Positions 11,590 through 22,640 of a DNA stretch of 64,000 nucleotides are shown here, piece by piece (position 1 is the first letter of the stretch; every line of letters starts with the position of its first letter). Source of the DNA: Mauremys mutica (taxonomy: Eukaryota > Chordata > Testudines > Geoemydidae); NCBI RefSeq assembly GCF_020497125.1, contig NC_059080.1, forward strand, positions 51,339,563 to 51,403,562, given 5' to 3'. The notes beneath the pieces are model-generated. The model worked only from the letters and a program-made list of their open reading frames with translations. It ran no database searches and was not told the origin of the DNA. The translations under genes and the position numbers were made by a program.

Positions 11590-12028
11590 CAGGGCCGGCT
11601 CCAGAGCCCAGCGGGGCAAGCGCCTGCCTGGGGCGGCCCTTTCCCGGGGGGGCGGCAGGCTGGGCCGGCGGACCTGCCGCAGTCATGCCTGCGGGAGGTC
11701 CACTGGAGCCCCGGGAGCAGCGGACCTGCCGCAGGCATGACTGCGGAGGGGACGCTCAGCCGGCGGCGCCAGTGGACCTCCCGCAGGCATGACTGCGGAC
11801 GGTTCGCTGGTCCCGCGGCTCGGCTGGACCTCCCGCAGGCATGCCTGCGGCAGCTCAACCGGAGCCGCCGGACCTGCGAACCGCCCGCAGCCGCGGGAGG
11901 TCCAGCCGAGCCGCGCGACCAGTGGACCCTCTGCAGTCATGCCCGCGGGAGGTCCGCTGCTCCCGCGGCTCGGGGGCGCCTCCCGGGCATGACTGCTTGG
12001 GGCGGCCAAAAACCTAGAGCCGCCCCTG
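11590..12028. mobile_element. GC-rich hAT-type element nested in the Harbinger transposon
   Basis: The 8-bp duplication TATGTGAC lies at 11582-11589 and 12029-12036. The ends are CAGGGCCGGCTCCAG and CTAGAGCCGCCCCTG, forming an inverted pair. The interior is a set of ~60-bp units in both orientations, built from GGACCTCCCGCAGGCATG and CTGGTCCCGCGGCTCGG-like blocks. No transposase is present. Open frames on both strands follow the GC-rich repeats. Confidence 0.88.
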
Positions 12029-12535
12029 TATGTGACCTTGTGGTGGAGGAGGACGGATACAGATTCCTCAGCTGCGTGACTCAGCGGTCCAGGACAAGGA
12101 CCGCTGTATAAGATCTGTAACCGCCCTCCCCCGCTGCAAAGTCACATCTCCCCCGCCCACACAGATCCTGGAAACCACCTCCAAAAACCGACCAGGTTGC
12201 CTACTGACTGCACCGTGTGTGTGACCCGCTGCTGATCCTGCCCCCGTGTCTGTACCCTGGGAAAGGTGACTGTCCTATGCAATTAACCACCCCCTTCCCC
12301 ACGCCCCCCATTCAAACACAGTCTTCTTTGAAAAAACATAACGGAAACAGTAATTAACAGCAAAGCATTTTTATTAATTAAGTAGACAGTTAGGGGATGG
12401 GACTGGGATTGGGACTACTGTGAGTCTGGAAGTGAAGGACTTCGGCAAATATAGGGTATGAGAGCTTTTGGGTACTTGAGCACTGTGCTGTGGTGCAGTG
12501 ACAGTATTCACGTCCCCGGCCGCCCCTCCTCCTGA

Positions 12536-12909
12536 TTATTTTCGGTGAGGGGGGTATGGGACTTTGTGGCGGGGGAGGGCGGTTGCAGATACACTGCAGG
12601 GGGGCTCTGTCCTCCTGCGGTCCTGCAGAACATCCACAAGGCGCCTGAGCGTGTCCGTGTGCTCCCTCACTAGTCCAAGCATTGTTTCAGTCGCCTGCTT
12701 GTCTTCCTCACGCCACCTCTCCTCCCGTTCGCTGTGTGAGCGCTGGCACAGAGAGACGGTCTCCCTCCACTGGCTCTGCTGGTCCGCCTCTGCTAGGTAG
12801 CAGCCCATACGTTCCTCGAACATCTTGTCCCTTGTCTTTTTCTTTCGCCACCTAATCTTCGCCAGCCTCTGCGAGGGGGATGCTGTGGCAGGTCTGGAGA
12901 CAGTGGAAG
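12536..12909 (-). pseudogene. Harbinger Myb/SANT-like protein, C-terminal exon remnant
   Basis: An acceptor (ctcacag on the - strand) opens this exon at 12909. The peptide contains RWRKKKTRDKMFEERM, a glutamine/arginine-rich helix (WRETVSLCQRSHSEREERWR) and a leucine heptad stretch (MLGLVREHTDTLRRLVDVLQ). This is the coiled-coil tail usual for Harbinger-encoded Myb-like proteins. The stop is at 12536 and an AATAAA lies downstream at 12375-12370 (- strand). The frame is open through this exon, but the upstream exon is broken. Confidence 0.7.
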
Positions 12910-14845
12910 CTGTGAGATGGGAAACAGGGAGTGAATTCCTTGCAAAGATACATTTTTGCGAACAATTAACTGAGTCTAGGCTGTCTCTGGGAATTCTGGG
13001 TTGAGACCCCTGTGCCTGCTGGGGCACAAATCATTTTCGCGGTGGATTCTGGGTAAATGTCGCCAGTCATTCCTTCCTCCGGGAAAGCAACGGCAGACAA
13101 TCATTTCAAGCCCGTTTTCCCAGAATTGCCCTGGCATACGCCATAGCGTGGCAACCATGGACACTGTTTTGCCTTTTGTGTATGTCACCATATGTGTACT
13201 AGATGCCGCTGACAGAGGCGGGCAAGCAGCGCTACACAGCAGCATGCTTTTGCTTTTGCATGATAGCAGAGATGGTTACCAGCCATATTGTACCATCAAC
13301 CATACCATAAATTGGTAATAAGATGGTAATAAGATGGGCATGGTTACCTGTCCTTTTGCACTGCCCCATTTGGGGCTGTCATAAGTGCCCCTGGCCGAGC
13401 AGCCAGGGGCGCAAAAGCCAAAATTGGGAATGACTCCCTGAGTCAATCCCTCCTTTTTGGTACCTAAAAATAGAATCAGTCCTGCCTAGATTATGGGCAA
13501 GTGTACTAGAGAACCACTGTATCATAGAACCAGAGAGCACAGCTGCTCTGTGTCCGATCCTGCATAAATTATGAGCTGTATGCTATTCACAGGGGGTGCT
13601 CCTGCAACAACACCACCTGTTCATTCCGTTCTTACCCCAGCCTTCCTGGGCTACCATACCATTGTCCCCCCACTTGTGTGATGAAGTAATAAAGAATGCA
13701 GGAATAAGACACAGTGACTTGTTTGTGAGAAATGAGTGGAAGGAAGCCTCCAGCTGCAATGATAGTCCAGGCAGGACATTAAGGAGTGTGGATGAAGGAG
13801 CCCATCATCCCTCTGCTAGTCCAGGGGCAATTCAATCTTTTCTTTACACAGGAAGGGTGGGGGCTGATGGAGCTCAGCCCCCTGTTGCAATGATGAGGAC
13901 GGTTAACAGCCATATTGTACCATCAGCCATCAAAAATTAGGGACAGGCGCCCTTGATTGACCTTACTGATACTAGTCGGCATGGTTACCAGCCCTTTTGC
14001 ACTGCCCCATGTGCCAATAGGCTGATGATGAGGATGGATTTCCATCTTATTGTACCATCAGCCATCCATAGCGTGGGGGGAGCAAGGATGTTGGTGTTGA
14101 GTGCTGCACCATCGCGTCTATCTGCAGCATTCAGTAAAGATAGGGTGACATGTAAAAGAGTCAACAGAGGATTGTTTTCACTTCTGGTGGTGGGTGGGGT
14201 GTGTGCGCAAATTGCCGAACTATGCCCTGACCCACCGCAGACACTGTGTTTGACCCTAGAAGCATTTGGAGCTCATCCAAGAATGCAAATACTTTTCGGA
14301 GACAGCAGGAACTGTGGGATACCTTGCGTCCTCATTCCCCCTCCCTCCATGAGCGTCCATTATATTCTTTGGCTTTCCGTTACGCTCGTCACGCAGCTGC
14401 GTGCTGAGTCTGTGCTATGCCGTCTGTCCTTAGATTTTTTAAAAATACTTTGGACCAGGCGTAAAATTACAGTAATTAACCTAATTAGATGCAGGAGTCT
14501 CCGAGCGAGATCACCCTGAGGAGGGTCACTGAAGGAGATAGAGAGCGCATGCTGCGTGAAAGCTAGCACGAACCAGGGCCCGATGCAGCCGTGCAATGGG
14601 AGGCAATGCTCCCTGAATACCGCATGAAAGCCTCGCGCGGAAAACGGTGCTATCACGGAGCACCCAATAAGGCAGCTCTCCTCAGGAACCTCCTGCTGAT
14701 GCTTATCGATTAACGGAAGGAGAGCTTTGTGGAGATCTCCCAGGAGGATTTCTGTTCTATCACCATATATAGAGAGACCTCCTTCTCACACACTTCAGAT
14801 TCCTGTTATATTAAGAATAAAAGTTAACATGGTTACAGCACTTAC

Positions 14846-15340
14846 CGACTGCTCCTTCCCCTGATTCAGGGTCTGGGTTAATGGCCGGGGAGGGTTGTTG
14901 GGGGATCTCCGTGACGGTGATGAATAGATCCTGGCTGTCGGGGAAACCATCGTTGTAAGCGCTCTCGCCTGCCTCGTCCTCCACAAACCCTTCCTCATCT
15001 TCCCCGTCCGCGAACATCACCGAGGAACTGGCCGTCGACACTGTCCCATCGTCAGAGTCCACGGTCACTGGTGGGGCAGTGGTGGTAGGCTCCGTAGCGT
15101 CCGTTTGCCGCTTTGATTTTTTGGTAGCCTTGTCTGGGGTCCTTGATTTTCACGCGGCGCTGCGTTGCATCCCGCCTGTATCCTCTGTCTGGATCATGGC
15201 TTTGGAGACCTTCTCGTAGGTCTTTGCATTCCGTGTTTTGGAGCGCAGCTCCGAAAGCACAGACTCCTCGCCCCACACACCGATCAGATCGAAGAGTTCC
15301 CAGTCAGTCTATGCTGGGTCCCTCTTTCTATTCACAGATA
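14846..15340 (-). pseudogene. Harbinger Myb/SANT-like DNA-binding protein, first exon remnant
   Basis: Reading leftwards, the frame gives TDWELFDLIGVWGEESVLSE and then LRSKTRNAKTYEKVSK, a trihelix/SANT (MSANTD-type) fold with spaced tryptophans. It continues in other frames as RRDATQRRVKIKDPRQGYQK and then an acidic tail (DSDDGTVSTASSSVMFADGE). There is a TAG stop where the Trp of the first SANT helix (AWTD) is expected, and at least two frameshifts follow. The exon ends at 14846 with a good donor (GTAAGT on the - strand) that would splice to 12909. The family partner role is binding the element ends and bringing in the transposase. This copy is dead. Confidence 0.75.
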
Positions 15341-15882
15341 ACATGAACTCCTCTGCTGGAGAGCTCTGCATCGTTGCAGGTGCTGCGGAGCTCGCCCCGA
15401 TGTCCAGCCAGGACGTCAGATTCAAAGTGCCCAGACAGGAAAATGAATTCAAATTTTCCCAGGTCATTTCCTGTGTGGCTGGTCAGAGAATCCAAGCTCG
15501 GACTGCTGTCCAGAGCGTCAACAGAGTGGTGCACTGTGGGATAGCTCCCGGAGCTACTAAGTTCGATTTGCATCCACACCTAGCCTAATTCGAGCTAGCC
15601 ATGTCGAATTTAGCGTTACTCCACCTGTCGGGGTGGAGTACCAAATTCGAACTAACGAGCCCTCTAGTTCGAATTAAATGGCTTCCTGGTGTGGACGGTT
15701 GAGCGGTTAGTTCGAATTAACGCTGCTAAATTCGAATTAAAGTCCTAGTGTAGACCAGGCCTTAGTGAGATCCTGTGGAAAAGCAGGGATGGCCTCGCTT
15801 AGCTGAACTTGCCTCTGAAATGGAAGCTATTCTCAGAACAGCTCTTGGCAGCCTTTCAGTAAGAAGCCATACTGGCTAAAAG

Positions 15883-16123
15883 CAGGTGTGGCTCTCGACA
15901 TTTCGCCACCCCAAGCACGACCTCCACCGGAGTCGCGGGACCAGCGGACCCTTCACAGGCACGCCTGCGGGAGGTCCACTGGAGCCGCGGGACCAGCGGA
16001 CCCTTCGCAGGCATGCCGCCGAAGGCAGCCTGCCTGCCGCCCTCCCGGCAACCGGCAGAGTGCCCCCCGCGGCTTGCCGCCCCAAGCACGCGCTTGGCGT
16101 GCTGGGGCCTGGAGCCGCCCCTG
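15883..16123. mobile_element. GC-rich hAT-type element, second copy of the family
   Basis: The 8-bp duplication GCTAAAAG lies at 15875-15882 and 16124-16131. The ends are CAGGTGTGGCTCTCG and GGAGCCGCCCCTG. It shares the GACCAGCGGACCCTTCGCAG and cgcctgcgggaggtccac blocks with 11590-12028. It lies just outside the right end of the Harbinger element. Confidence 0.88.
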
Positions 16124-16131
16124 GCTAAAAG

Positions 16132-17000
16132 CAATGGTAGCGTAATATTTGCCTTATCCTAAACAGCAACCACAAAAGTGACTAGATTACAGCTTTATCC
16201 CCAATAGCAGACTCTTTGTTTCTGCATTTCGAAAGCTTGGCTCGCCCTTTGTCTTCAGTGAGCAATAATAACAGTGGGCATAAATTAAACTGTGGGACCC
16301 TTCCTGTTAATGCCTGTAAGACTAGTCACAAAGGAACTGCTTCTCCCCAAACCTTTCCTGTTTTTTAACTCACTCTCTCTCTCTCTCTCATGTTAGGAGT
16401 ACAGCTGACATTTGGGTTTGAAGTTTCTGATCTATTGTAAATGAGGGAGTAACCATTTGTGGCTTGTCTGGGGCAGCAGAGGAATTTGAGTGGGATAGAT
16501 TTCGCAATGGAGGGGTCCTTTAACAATATTCTGTTCTGCAAATATTAAGCCTAGTGTTGTTAGTCTTCTCTGGCCATAAGCAGGGACTAGAACTAAGGGG
16601 CTCGATTCTTCTCCATGCTGACCTATACCATGAGTAACTGGCTTTTGGTGTCAGGCACTGCTACAGCACTGCCTTGATCAGCAGGCAGCATGACCCTCTC
16701 TAGACAAATAAGGCTGTTGGAACAAAGGTAGCCAACCAGCTTGGGAAGGCTGTGAGTACCACAGAGAGATCTCCCAGGTCCTGGACTTAGATTTTGAAGT
16801 CTCTCCTGCAACAGACCAGACTGATCACAGACCTAACCGCACTCAGAACAAAATACACAAGATCCACTTCTTTGATTTAGCTTTCCTTCAATAGCCCTTC
16901 ACACACAACAGTTAATCACACCCACTTAGACACTGATGGTAAGGGGCCTATTTTTAATGTCTTGGTAGGTATTCTGATACCACGATGAAGGCCACATAGT
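16132..17000. other. Intronic sequence with short (CT)n tract
   Basis: A (CT)n tract lies at 16373-16389. Nothing else was recognised. Confidence 0.45.
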
Positions 17001-17008
17001 AACTAGAC

Positions 17009-17226
17009 CAGTGATTCTCAAAGTTTTGTACGGGTGACCCCTTTCACATAGCAAGCCTCTGAGTGCGACCCCCTTTATAAATTAAAAACACCTTTAAATA
17101 TATTTAACATCATTATAAATGCCTGAGGCAAAGTGGGGTTTGGGGTGGAGGCTGACAGCTCGTGACCCCCCACGTAATAACCTCGTGACCCCCGAGGGGT
17201 CCTGACCCCCAGTTTGAGAACCCCTG
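17009..17226. mobile_element. hAT-type MITE
   Basis: A perfect 8-bp duplication AACTAGAC lies at 17001-17008 and 17227-17234. The ends are CAGTGATTCTCAAAGTTTTG and AGTTTGAGAACCCCTG. I recognise this as a common turtle non-autonomous hAT family. It has no coding capacity. Confidence 0.9.
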
Positions 17227-17234
17227 AACTAGAC

Positions 17235-20016
17235 AGTTGGGCAATGTATCTCCTCATCTGTCACTATTTATTAATGTTTGAATCCTGATATGTACTAGTC
17301 TGAATATGGTAAGTGACCTGCTCAGTGAGATATAGTTACTATATAACTATGGAGCATTATTAGAATTTCCTGTATGACTGTATTGATCTAACTTAATAGG
17401 GGACTGTGTGAAGAGGAAACTGGAAAGCAACACAATAGACCTAGATAAAAGCACCCAGTGCACACTTGAGGGACAATGGGGTAAGATGTTAGCTATAAGG
17501 ATCCTGTCTCTTTCCTCAAGCCTTCTTAGCCTTTGAAAGGGGAGGGGGCATTTGTCACATGCTGTCTTGAGAGACAGGCTGACCCAGACTCTGGGAGAGG
17601 GTCTAAAGAAGCTTGCCCTCCCTAGATGCAGCGGGTGGTGAGCCCTAGGGGAAAGCTAGACACGCATAGAGGCTTACTTAGCTTTCTGATCTGTTTTCCT
17701 GGAAATGCTTTTGTTCTAAACAAACAATGATGTGCCTTCAGGAGGCTCCCTGGTCACTGATCCCTCCAGGAGCAGGGACAGAACGTCAGAGAGTCAGCCT
17801 TTGTCAGACCTTCTGAGGCAGCTAGGGTGCATACCAGGGGACAGCAACCCAAGGCCCAGTCTGAGAGTGGGAGAATCGTGTGATTCTACCTGCAGCCAGG
17901 GGACCACTCCTGGCCTGAGACCTGAAGGGAGGACGCTTTCTAAAAGACCAGGAGTGGGTTGAGGTGCAGGTCACCTGGTGACTGACAGCTTTCCCAGAGA
18001 ACTGGTATCTAGGGAAAATGCCAAGGGCTGATTTTTTTTTGTATGACGTTTTTAACTCATTTTGTTCAACTCTGCGGGTTTGTTTGAAGTACTAGCACCG
18101 TGTCATGTTTATGGGCTAGGCTGGACTTTCTTAGATTTTTAAATAAGATATAGTAATTAAGAGTTGCATTATTTCAAATGTATATTTCATAATAAGAGTT
18201 GGTTTTCCTCAAACACTCTTACAGCTCTTGTTTGGCATTTGAGATGTAGGACTGTAGAAAACATGAAGCTTTTCTGGAGAAGATGGTCCAAGGGAATGAC
18301 TCACTTTACATCTCTATGGAGATTGACACGTAGGGAAACTCCAGATAAATGTTTAGACTTTATAGTGCTTCTCATAGATACTGCCATCCTGGAATAAGCC
18401 AAAATGGAGCCATTGGAAAAGCAGAGCCACATTCAAGGGGAACCCAGGTCTGGCTCTCTTACTCAGCATTGTTATGCCCTACCCACTCGATGTTCTTTCT
18501 GAAAGTGGCCATGACACACTCATAGTGCACAGAAGTGTGCATCCAATTGGAACAAATAATTGGGGAAATCTCTCCACATGACCCAGTGCATGGACATTTC
18601 ATGCCCTGAAGCATGAAGAATATTAGTCCCCATAATTTTTTCCTAATAATGTAACTGCAGATGCTATTCATGTGCATGTCTGCTCCTCCTTGAGTCAATA
18701 GCTGATGACCAGTATGCTGGGCTTGTGAAAAGAGTTAGTAGCTGGATTGGGACCTTTTGGAAATTCTAGATATAGTTTCTGTCTTTGTCATTGGGAAGCC
18801 CTCATTCTCCAAAACACTTCTCTGCCTTTTTCTGGACCCCATTGTCTCTACCATCATGTAGGGTTTTTTCTTTTCTCGAAGAGGTGGCTATTTAGTGGTG
18901 AAAACATACCATGGGTTCACCAAAAGGCATGCTAGTATTTCTCTAGGTCTCCCCTTGCAGTGGGGGGAGGGATCTATTTATAGTCCTGCCTTTTCCCCCC
19001 AGCTTGCTTTGTGCTAGCCTCCAACTCTCAGACATCCCCTTTGAACGCCAAGTCCCACAATGCCTTGGGTCTGGGCTGCAAAAGTAAGAGGACAACAGTG
19101 GATCTGGAGCCTGTCCTTAAAGGCTGGTGCACCCTTACAAAGGACAATTCTTGCACTCGGTAGATTTCAATACTTTGGGGCAAATTTACCCTTGAGCTCC
19201 CATTCAAAGCAGTAGGGGCACACTGTGCAGTGGAAGCCAGAATAGAGCCTTCGCTTGCCAGCAGTTATGAAGCTGTTGGACAGGAATCATATAGGTTTGA
19301 TTTCAAACTCAAGGTTTTGGAAAACATTCAAACGATCCTGCCCAGAAAGAGGGTTGAGCTGCTAAAGTCTTTATTTTCAGAAGAGCTCAATCCTGATAAT
19401 GATCCTGTTTTTGCCCATGACTAGCCACTGCTGTTAAATCAGATTGCAGCAAAGTTGGCAACATATCGGCACCTATGTGCACTTAATACTGTAGAATAGA
19501 AACAATTTGATTTGTTCTGTCTGAGAACCCACAGAAAGCTTTGGACAGAGGAATCTGAAGCCTGGTTGCAGGGATGATTTCCTGATGCAAGTTAGAGTAG
19601 CCTGAAGGCTGCTGTGATTTACACTAGCTGTTTCAGGCTGTTAGGGCAGCTGGGCAACACAAGGAAGTCCTTGCCATACCCCTACAGGGGGAAAAGGGGT
19701 GGCATAGAAGCCATTACATTGTCTCTGTGCCACCCAAAGATCCCCCTGTGACAGGGTGACCCTCCCAGGGCTAACTACACTGACTTTAGGATGCCTCCGG
19801 CTTCTGAACCACAATGCAATTAAGGATTGGGGCCATGGTGTAGACTTGGAATGGACTTGGAGCTAGGGTTCAAATCCCTGAGTTGTGTTATCTGGATCTG
19901 CTCCCTATTGAAGTAACATAGTGGCTGAGGGAGGGCGGGAGAAAAGGTGGTCCTTTTTAAATAGGATTAAACAGTCCCAAACCTCTAGCTTATCTTTGTC
20001 TCCAGTGAGGAATCAC
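17235..20016. other. Intronic sequence, no gene recognised
   Basis: Nearly 2.8 kb with only short frames and no recognised repeat. Confidence 0.4.
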
Positions 20017-20027
20017 TCATGATCTTA

Positions 20028-20172
20028 AGTATCAGGAGGTAGCCGTGTTAGTCTGTAGCCACAAAAACAACACGGAGTCCGGTGGCACCTTAAAGACTAA
20101 CAGATTTATTTGGGCATAAGCTTTTGAGGGTAAAAAAACCTCTTTAAGGTGCCACTGGACTCCTTGTTGTTT
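20028..20172. mobile_element. SINE-like fold-back insertion, copy 1
   Basis: The 11-bp target duplication TCATGATCTTA lies at 20017-20027 and 20173-20183. A head (AGTATCAGGAGGTAGCCGTG) leads into a segment at 20064-20095 whose reverse complement recurs at 20142-20173 with two mismatches in 32. The shared core is AGTCC(G/A)GTGGCACCTTAAAG. The long duplication fits target-primed reverse transcription. The fold-back is unusual; see findings. Confidence 0.75.
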
Positions 20173-20183
20173 TCATGATCTTA

Positions 20184-20851
20184 TTGACCCAAATTCATTT
20201 GTGCATTATGATAATAGATTCCTGTTGGCTGTTGGTATCCTTGCCATAAAGATACTCACCCAAACCAGCTGGTCTTGGTATTCCAGAATAGGACATAGCT
20301 GACCTTGTGGGTAGTAGGGGACAGGGAATGATGGAACAGCAGGGAGTGAAAGTGGAGCACTGATGGAAAGGACTACTATTTGGGGATTGCAGAAGGTTTT
20401 CCTAGAGTTCAGGTGTGTGCATAGCATAGTGCTAAAAGGAAGCAACAATTCCTTTTGTCTATACAGACACATCAAATAATCGCCAAGCAGAGCTTATCTG
20501 TCTGGGGTGAAGAACATGGGACATACCCTCTCTTCTGTGGAGCTGTCTTCTCTGTTGGGTTCTCTGAATGACCTTTTATCGCAACCCCTATCTATTTCTT
20601 GAGGGAAAAATCCTATTTCAGAACCAGCCCTTCTCACACCAGCCAGGTGAGGCTGAAATTGGACAGTTTATCCTTGACAGTCAGAGATCCTGAAAGACTT
20701 GGGCGAGGTTCCAAACTGCAAACTTTAGGCCCATCTTTGGATGTGAAAGCCAATGGAAGGTGTTAACAATGACTCCCTGGGGGAAAACTGAGTGACTAAC
20801 AAGCTGAAAGATGCTGATCTTTGCTTCAGACACCACCACTTGACATTGAGG
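20184..20851. other. Unique intronic sequence
   Basis: No feature recognised. Confidence 0.4.
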
Positions 20852-20859
20852 GTCTATCC

Positions 20860-21169
20860 CAGGGGTAGGCAACCTATGGCACGCATGCCAAAGGCGGCAC
20901 ACAAGCTGATTTTCAGTGGCACTCACACTGCCCGGGTCCTGGCCACTGGTCTGGGGGTCTCTGCATTTTAATTTAATTTTAAATGAAGCTTCTTAAACAT
21001 TTAAAAACCTTATTTACTTTACATACAACAATAGTTTAGTTATATATTATAGACTTACAGAAAGAGACCTTCTAAAAATGTTAAATTGTATTACTGGCAC
21101 GCGAAACCATAAATTAGAGTGAATAAATGAAGACTCGGCACACCACTTCTGAAAGGTTGCCGACCCCTG
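20860..21169. mobile_element. hAT-type MITE
   Basis: The ends CAGGGGTAGGCAACC and GGTTGCCGACCCCTG are inverted. The flanks GTCTATCC (20852-20859) and CTCTATCC (21170-21177) are an 8-bp duplication with one mismatch. The interior is AT-rich, with no coding capacity. Confidence 0.9.
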
Positions 21170-21283
21170 CTCTATCCAGTGGCTACTAGCTACCCACTCT
21201 TGAACCTCCTTTTACAGGGAAGGTGATTGATGCTCACCCTTGACCTTTTCAGAGTGCATCAGTGACGCTTTTGATAAGGCAAA

Positions 21284-21557
21284 ATCATAGAATCATAGAA
21301 TCTCAGGGTTGGAAGGGACCTCAGGAGGTCATCTAGTCCAACCCCCTGCTCAAATCAGGACCAATCCCCAACTAAATCATCCCAGCCAGGGCTTCGTCAA
21401 GGCTGACCTTAAAAACCTCTAAGGAGAAAGATTCCACCACCTCCCTAGGTAACCCATTCCAGTGCTTCACCACCCTCCTAGTGAAAATTTTTTTCCTAAT
21501 ATCCAACGTAAATCTCCCCCACTGCAACTTGAGACCATTACTCCTTGTTCTGTTGTC
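21284..21557 (-). mobile_element. CR1 LINE, 3' end, antisense
   Basis: It opens with the reversed CR1 tail (atcatagaatcatagaatct) and continues gttggaagggacctcagga, tcatctagtccaacccc and accattactccttgttctgt. It is the same 3' segment as the + copy at 9470-9758. Confidence 0.94.
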
Positions 21558-22547
21558 TCTCTTCTTTTTTAATGTTTTGGTTATGGCATCTTATTGTTGG
21601 GATGGTGAGTTATTCATGTGACTGAACCTGAGTGTGTCAGGGAAACTCATTTGTTCAGGTTCTTGTTTTTGCTATGCTGCATTTTGGAATATATTGTGTG
21701 TAGGGGTGTGGGTGTGCAGATACAGATGTAGCTATAGAGACTTGTATAGAAAACTTCCTATGGGTAGAGAGCTTAGACTTCTTTTTTTTAGATTTTTTTG
21801 AGCTCTGTTTAAAAATATGATCTCAACCCTAAGTCAATGGAAACATCCCTTTTTGTGCATCTGAGAAATTGACCACACATTTATAGGTTACATTGAAGCC
21901 CCTTTTGATATGCAGCTTTGCTAAAGCATCGCTGCTGCCTTCAAGGAACACTTCCATACAGTAGGAACATCATACACTAAGTTTCAGGAAAGACACATGT
22001 ATACTTTATACCAGAAAACAAACACACAAACAAAAAGCTCAGGAAACAAATTAGCCATTACTAAGAGCAGAAAATGCCTAAGTCACACAGGTTAGGAGCC
22101 AGTGGTAATCTCTGTGTGTTGTTAATATTTCTTATTGGTGCTCAGTAGAATTATAGTTGAATACAGTTCTGTACAATAGCTTATAGTTTGGAAAATGAAG
22201 GATTTAAAAAACCCCTGTCTCTCTCCCCTTTGTACCTGCTCTGAATCACTCTTTGTCTTTGTCTCTCCATGATGCACTGTTTTTCTTAATTTTCTATCTG
22301 TTTCCCTGCCTCTCTTATCTCTCTCTCTCTCACACGCTGCACTTCTCTCTCTGTAATTTGTTTGCAGGCAGGTTGTCTCTTTGATTTACTGTGTCTTTTC
22401 TCCATAGGATTATGATAAATGAATTGCTCTGCTCAGCTTGAGCTAGTCCAACACCTTTTACGCACGCTAGGTCAAGCCCCTGTAAGCAGTGAAAGCAGAA
22501 CAGATGCACACACAGCCCTCCTCACCCTGCACTCCACAGCTATCATT

Positions 22548-22640
22548 GGGCCTAGTCCTAAAACATGCTGAGCACCTTCAGCCCCCATTGCCTTCAGTAG
22601 AATTTGAAGCTGCTCAGCATTACATAGGATTGGGCCCATA
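22548..22640. repeat. Degenerate fold-back repeat (attgggcct ... aggattgggccc)
   Basis: The two halves (gctgagcaccttcagccccc and gaagctgctcagcat) are inverted relative to each other around ttgccttcag. The unit ends aggattgggccc. Confidence 0.45.

Larger units (their letters stand above)
10417..15761. mobile_element. PIF/Harbinger DNA transposon, decayed, with nested hAT element
   Basis: The 5.3-kb element is flanked by the 3-bp duplication TTA (10414-10416, 15762-15764), the TWA target typical of PIF/Harbinger. Its ends are inverted: GGCCTTGTCTACACTA at left and TAGTGTAGACCAGGCC at right. The subterminal zones are rich in the motif TTCGAATT, in several copies on both sides. Inside are the two expected genes in convergent order: a transposase remnant on + (10903-11253) and a Myb/SANT-like DNA-binding protein on - (about 15340 to 12536). 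Both are broken. A 439-bp hAT element is inserted at 11590-12028. The central part (13200-14100) has no identified function. Confidence 0.9.

Noticed and set aside
11569..12111. 180-codon frame with repeated Arg/Gly/Pro blocks
   Set aside because: It is a translation of the tandem blocks of the nested hAT element. Both strands and several frames stay open for the same reason.
10417..16123. CpG-rich zone as a possible EPHB1 promoter or exon 1
   Set aside because: The composition is explained by the Harbinger element and two hAT elements. No signal-peptide exon with a phase-1 donor was found.
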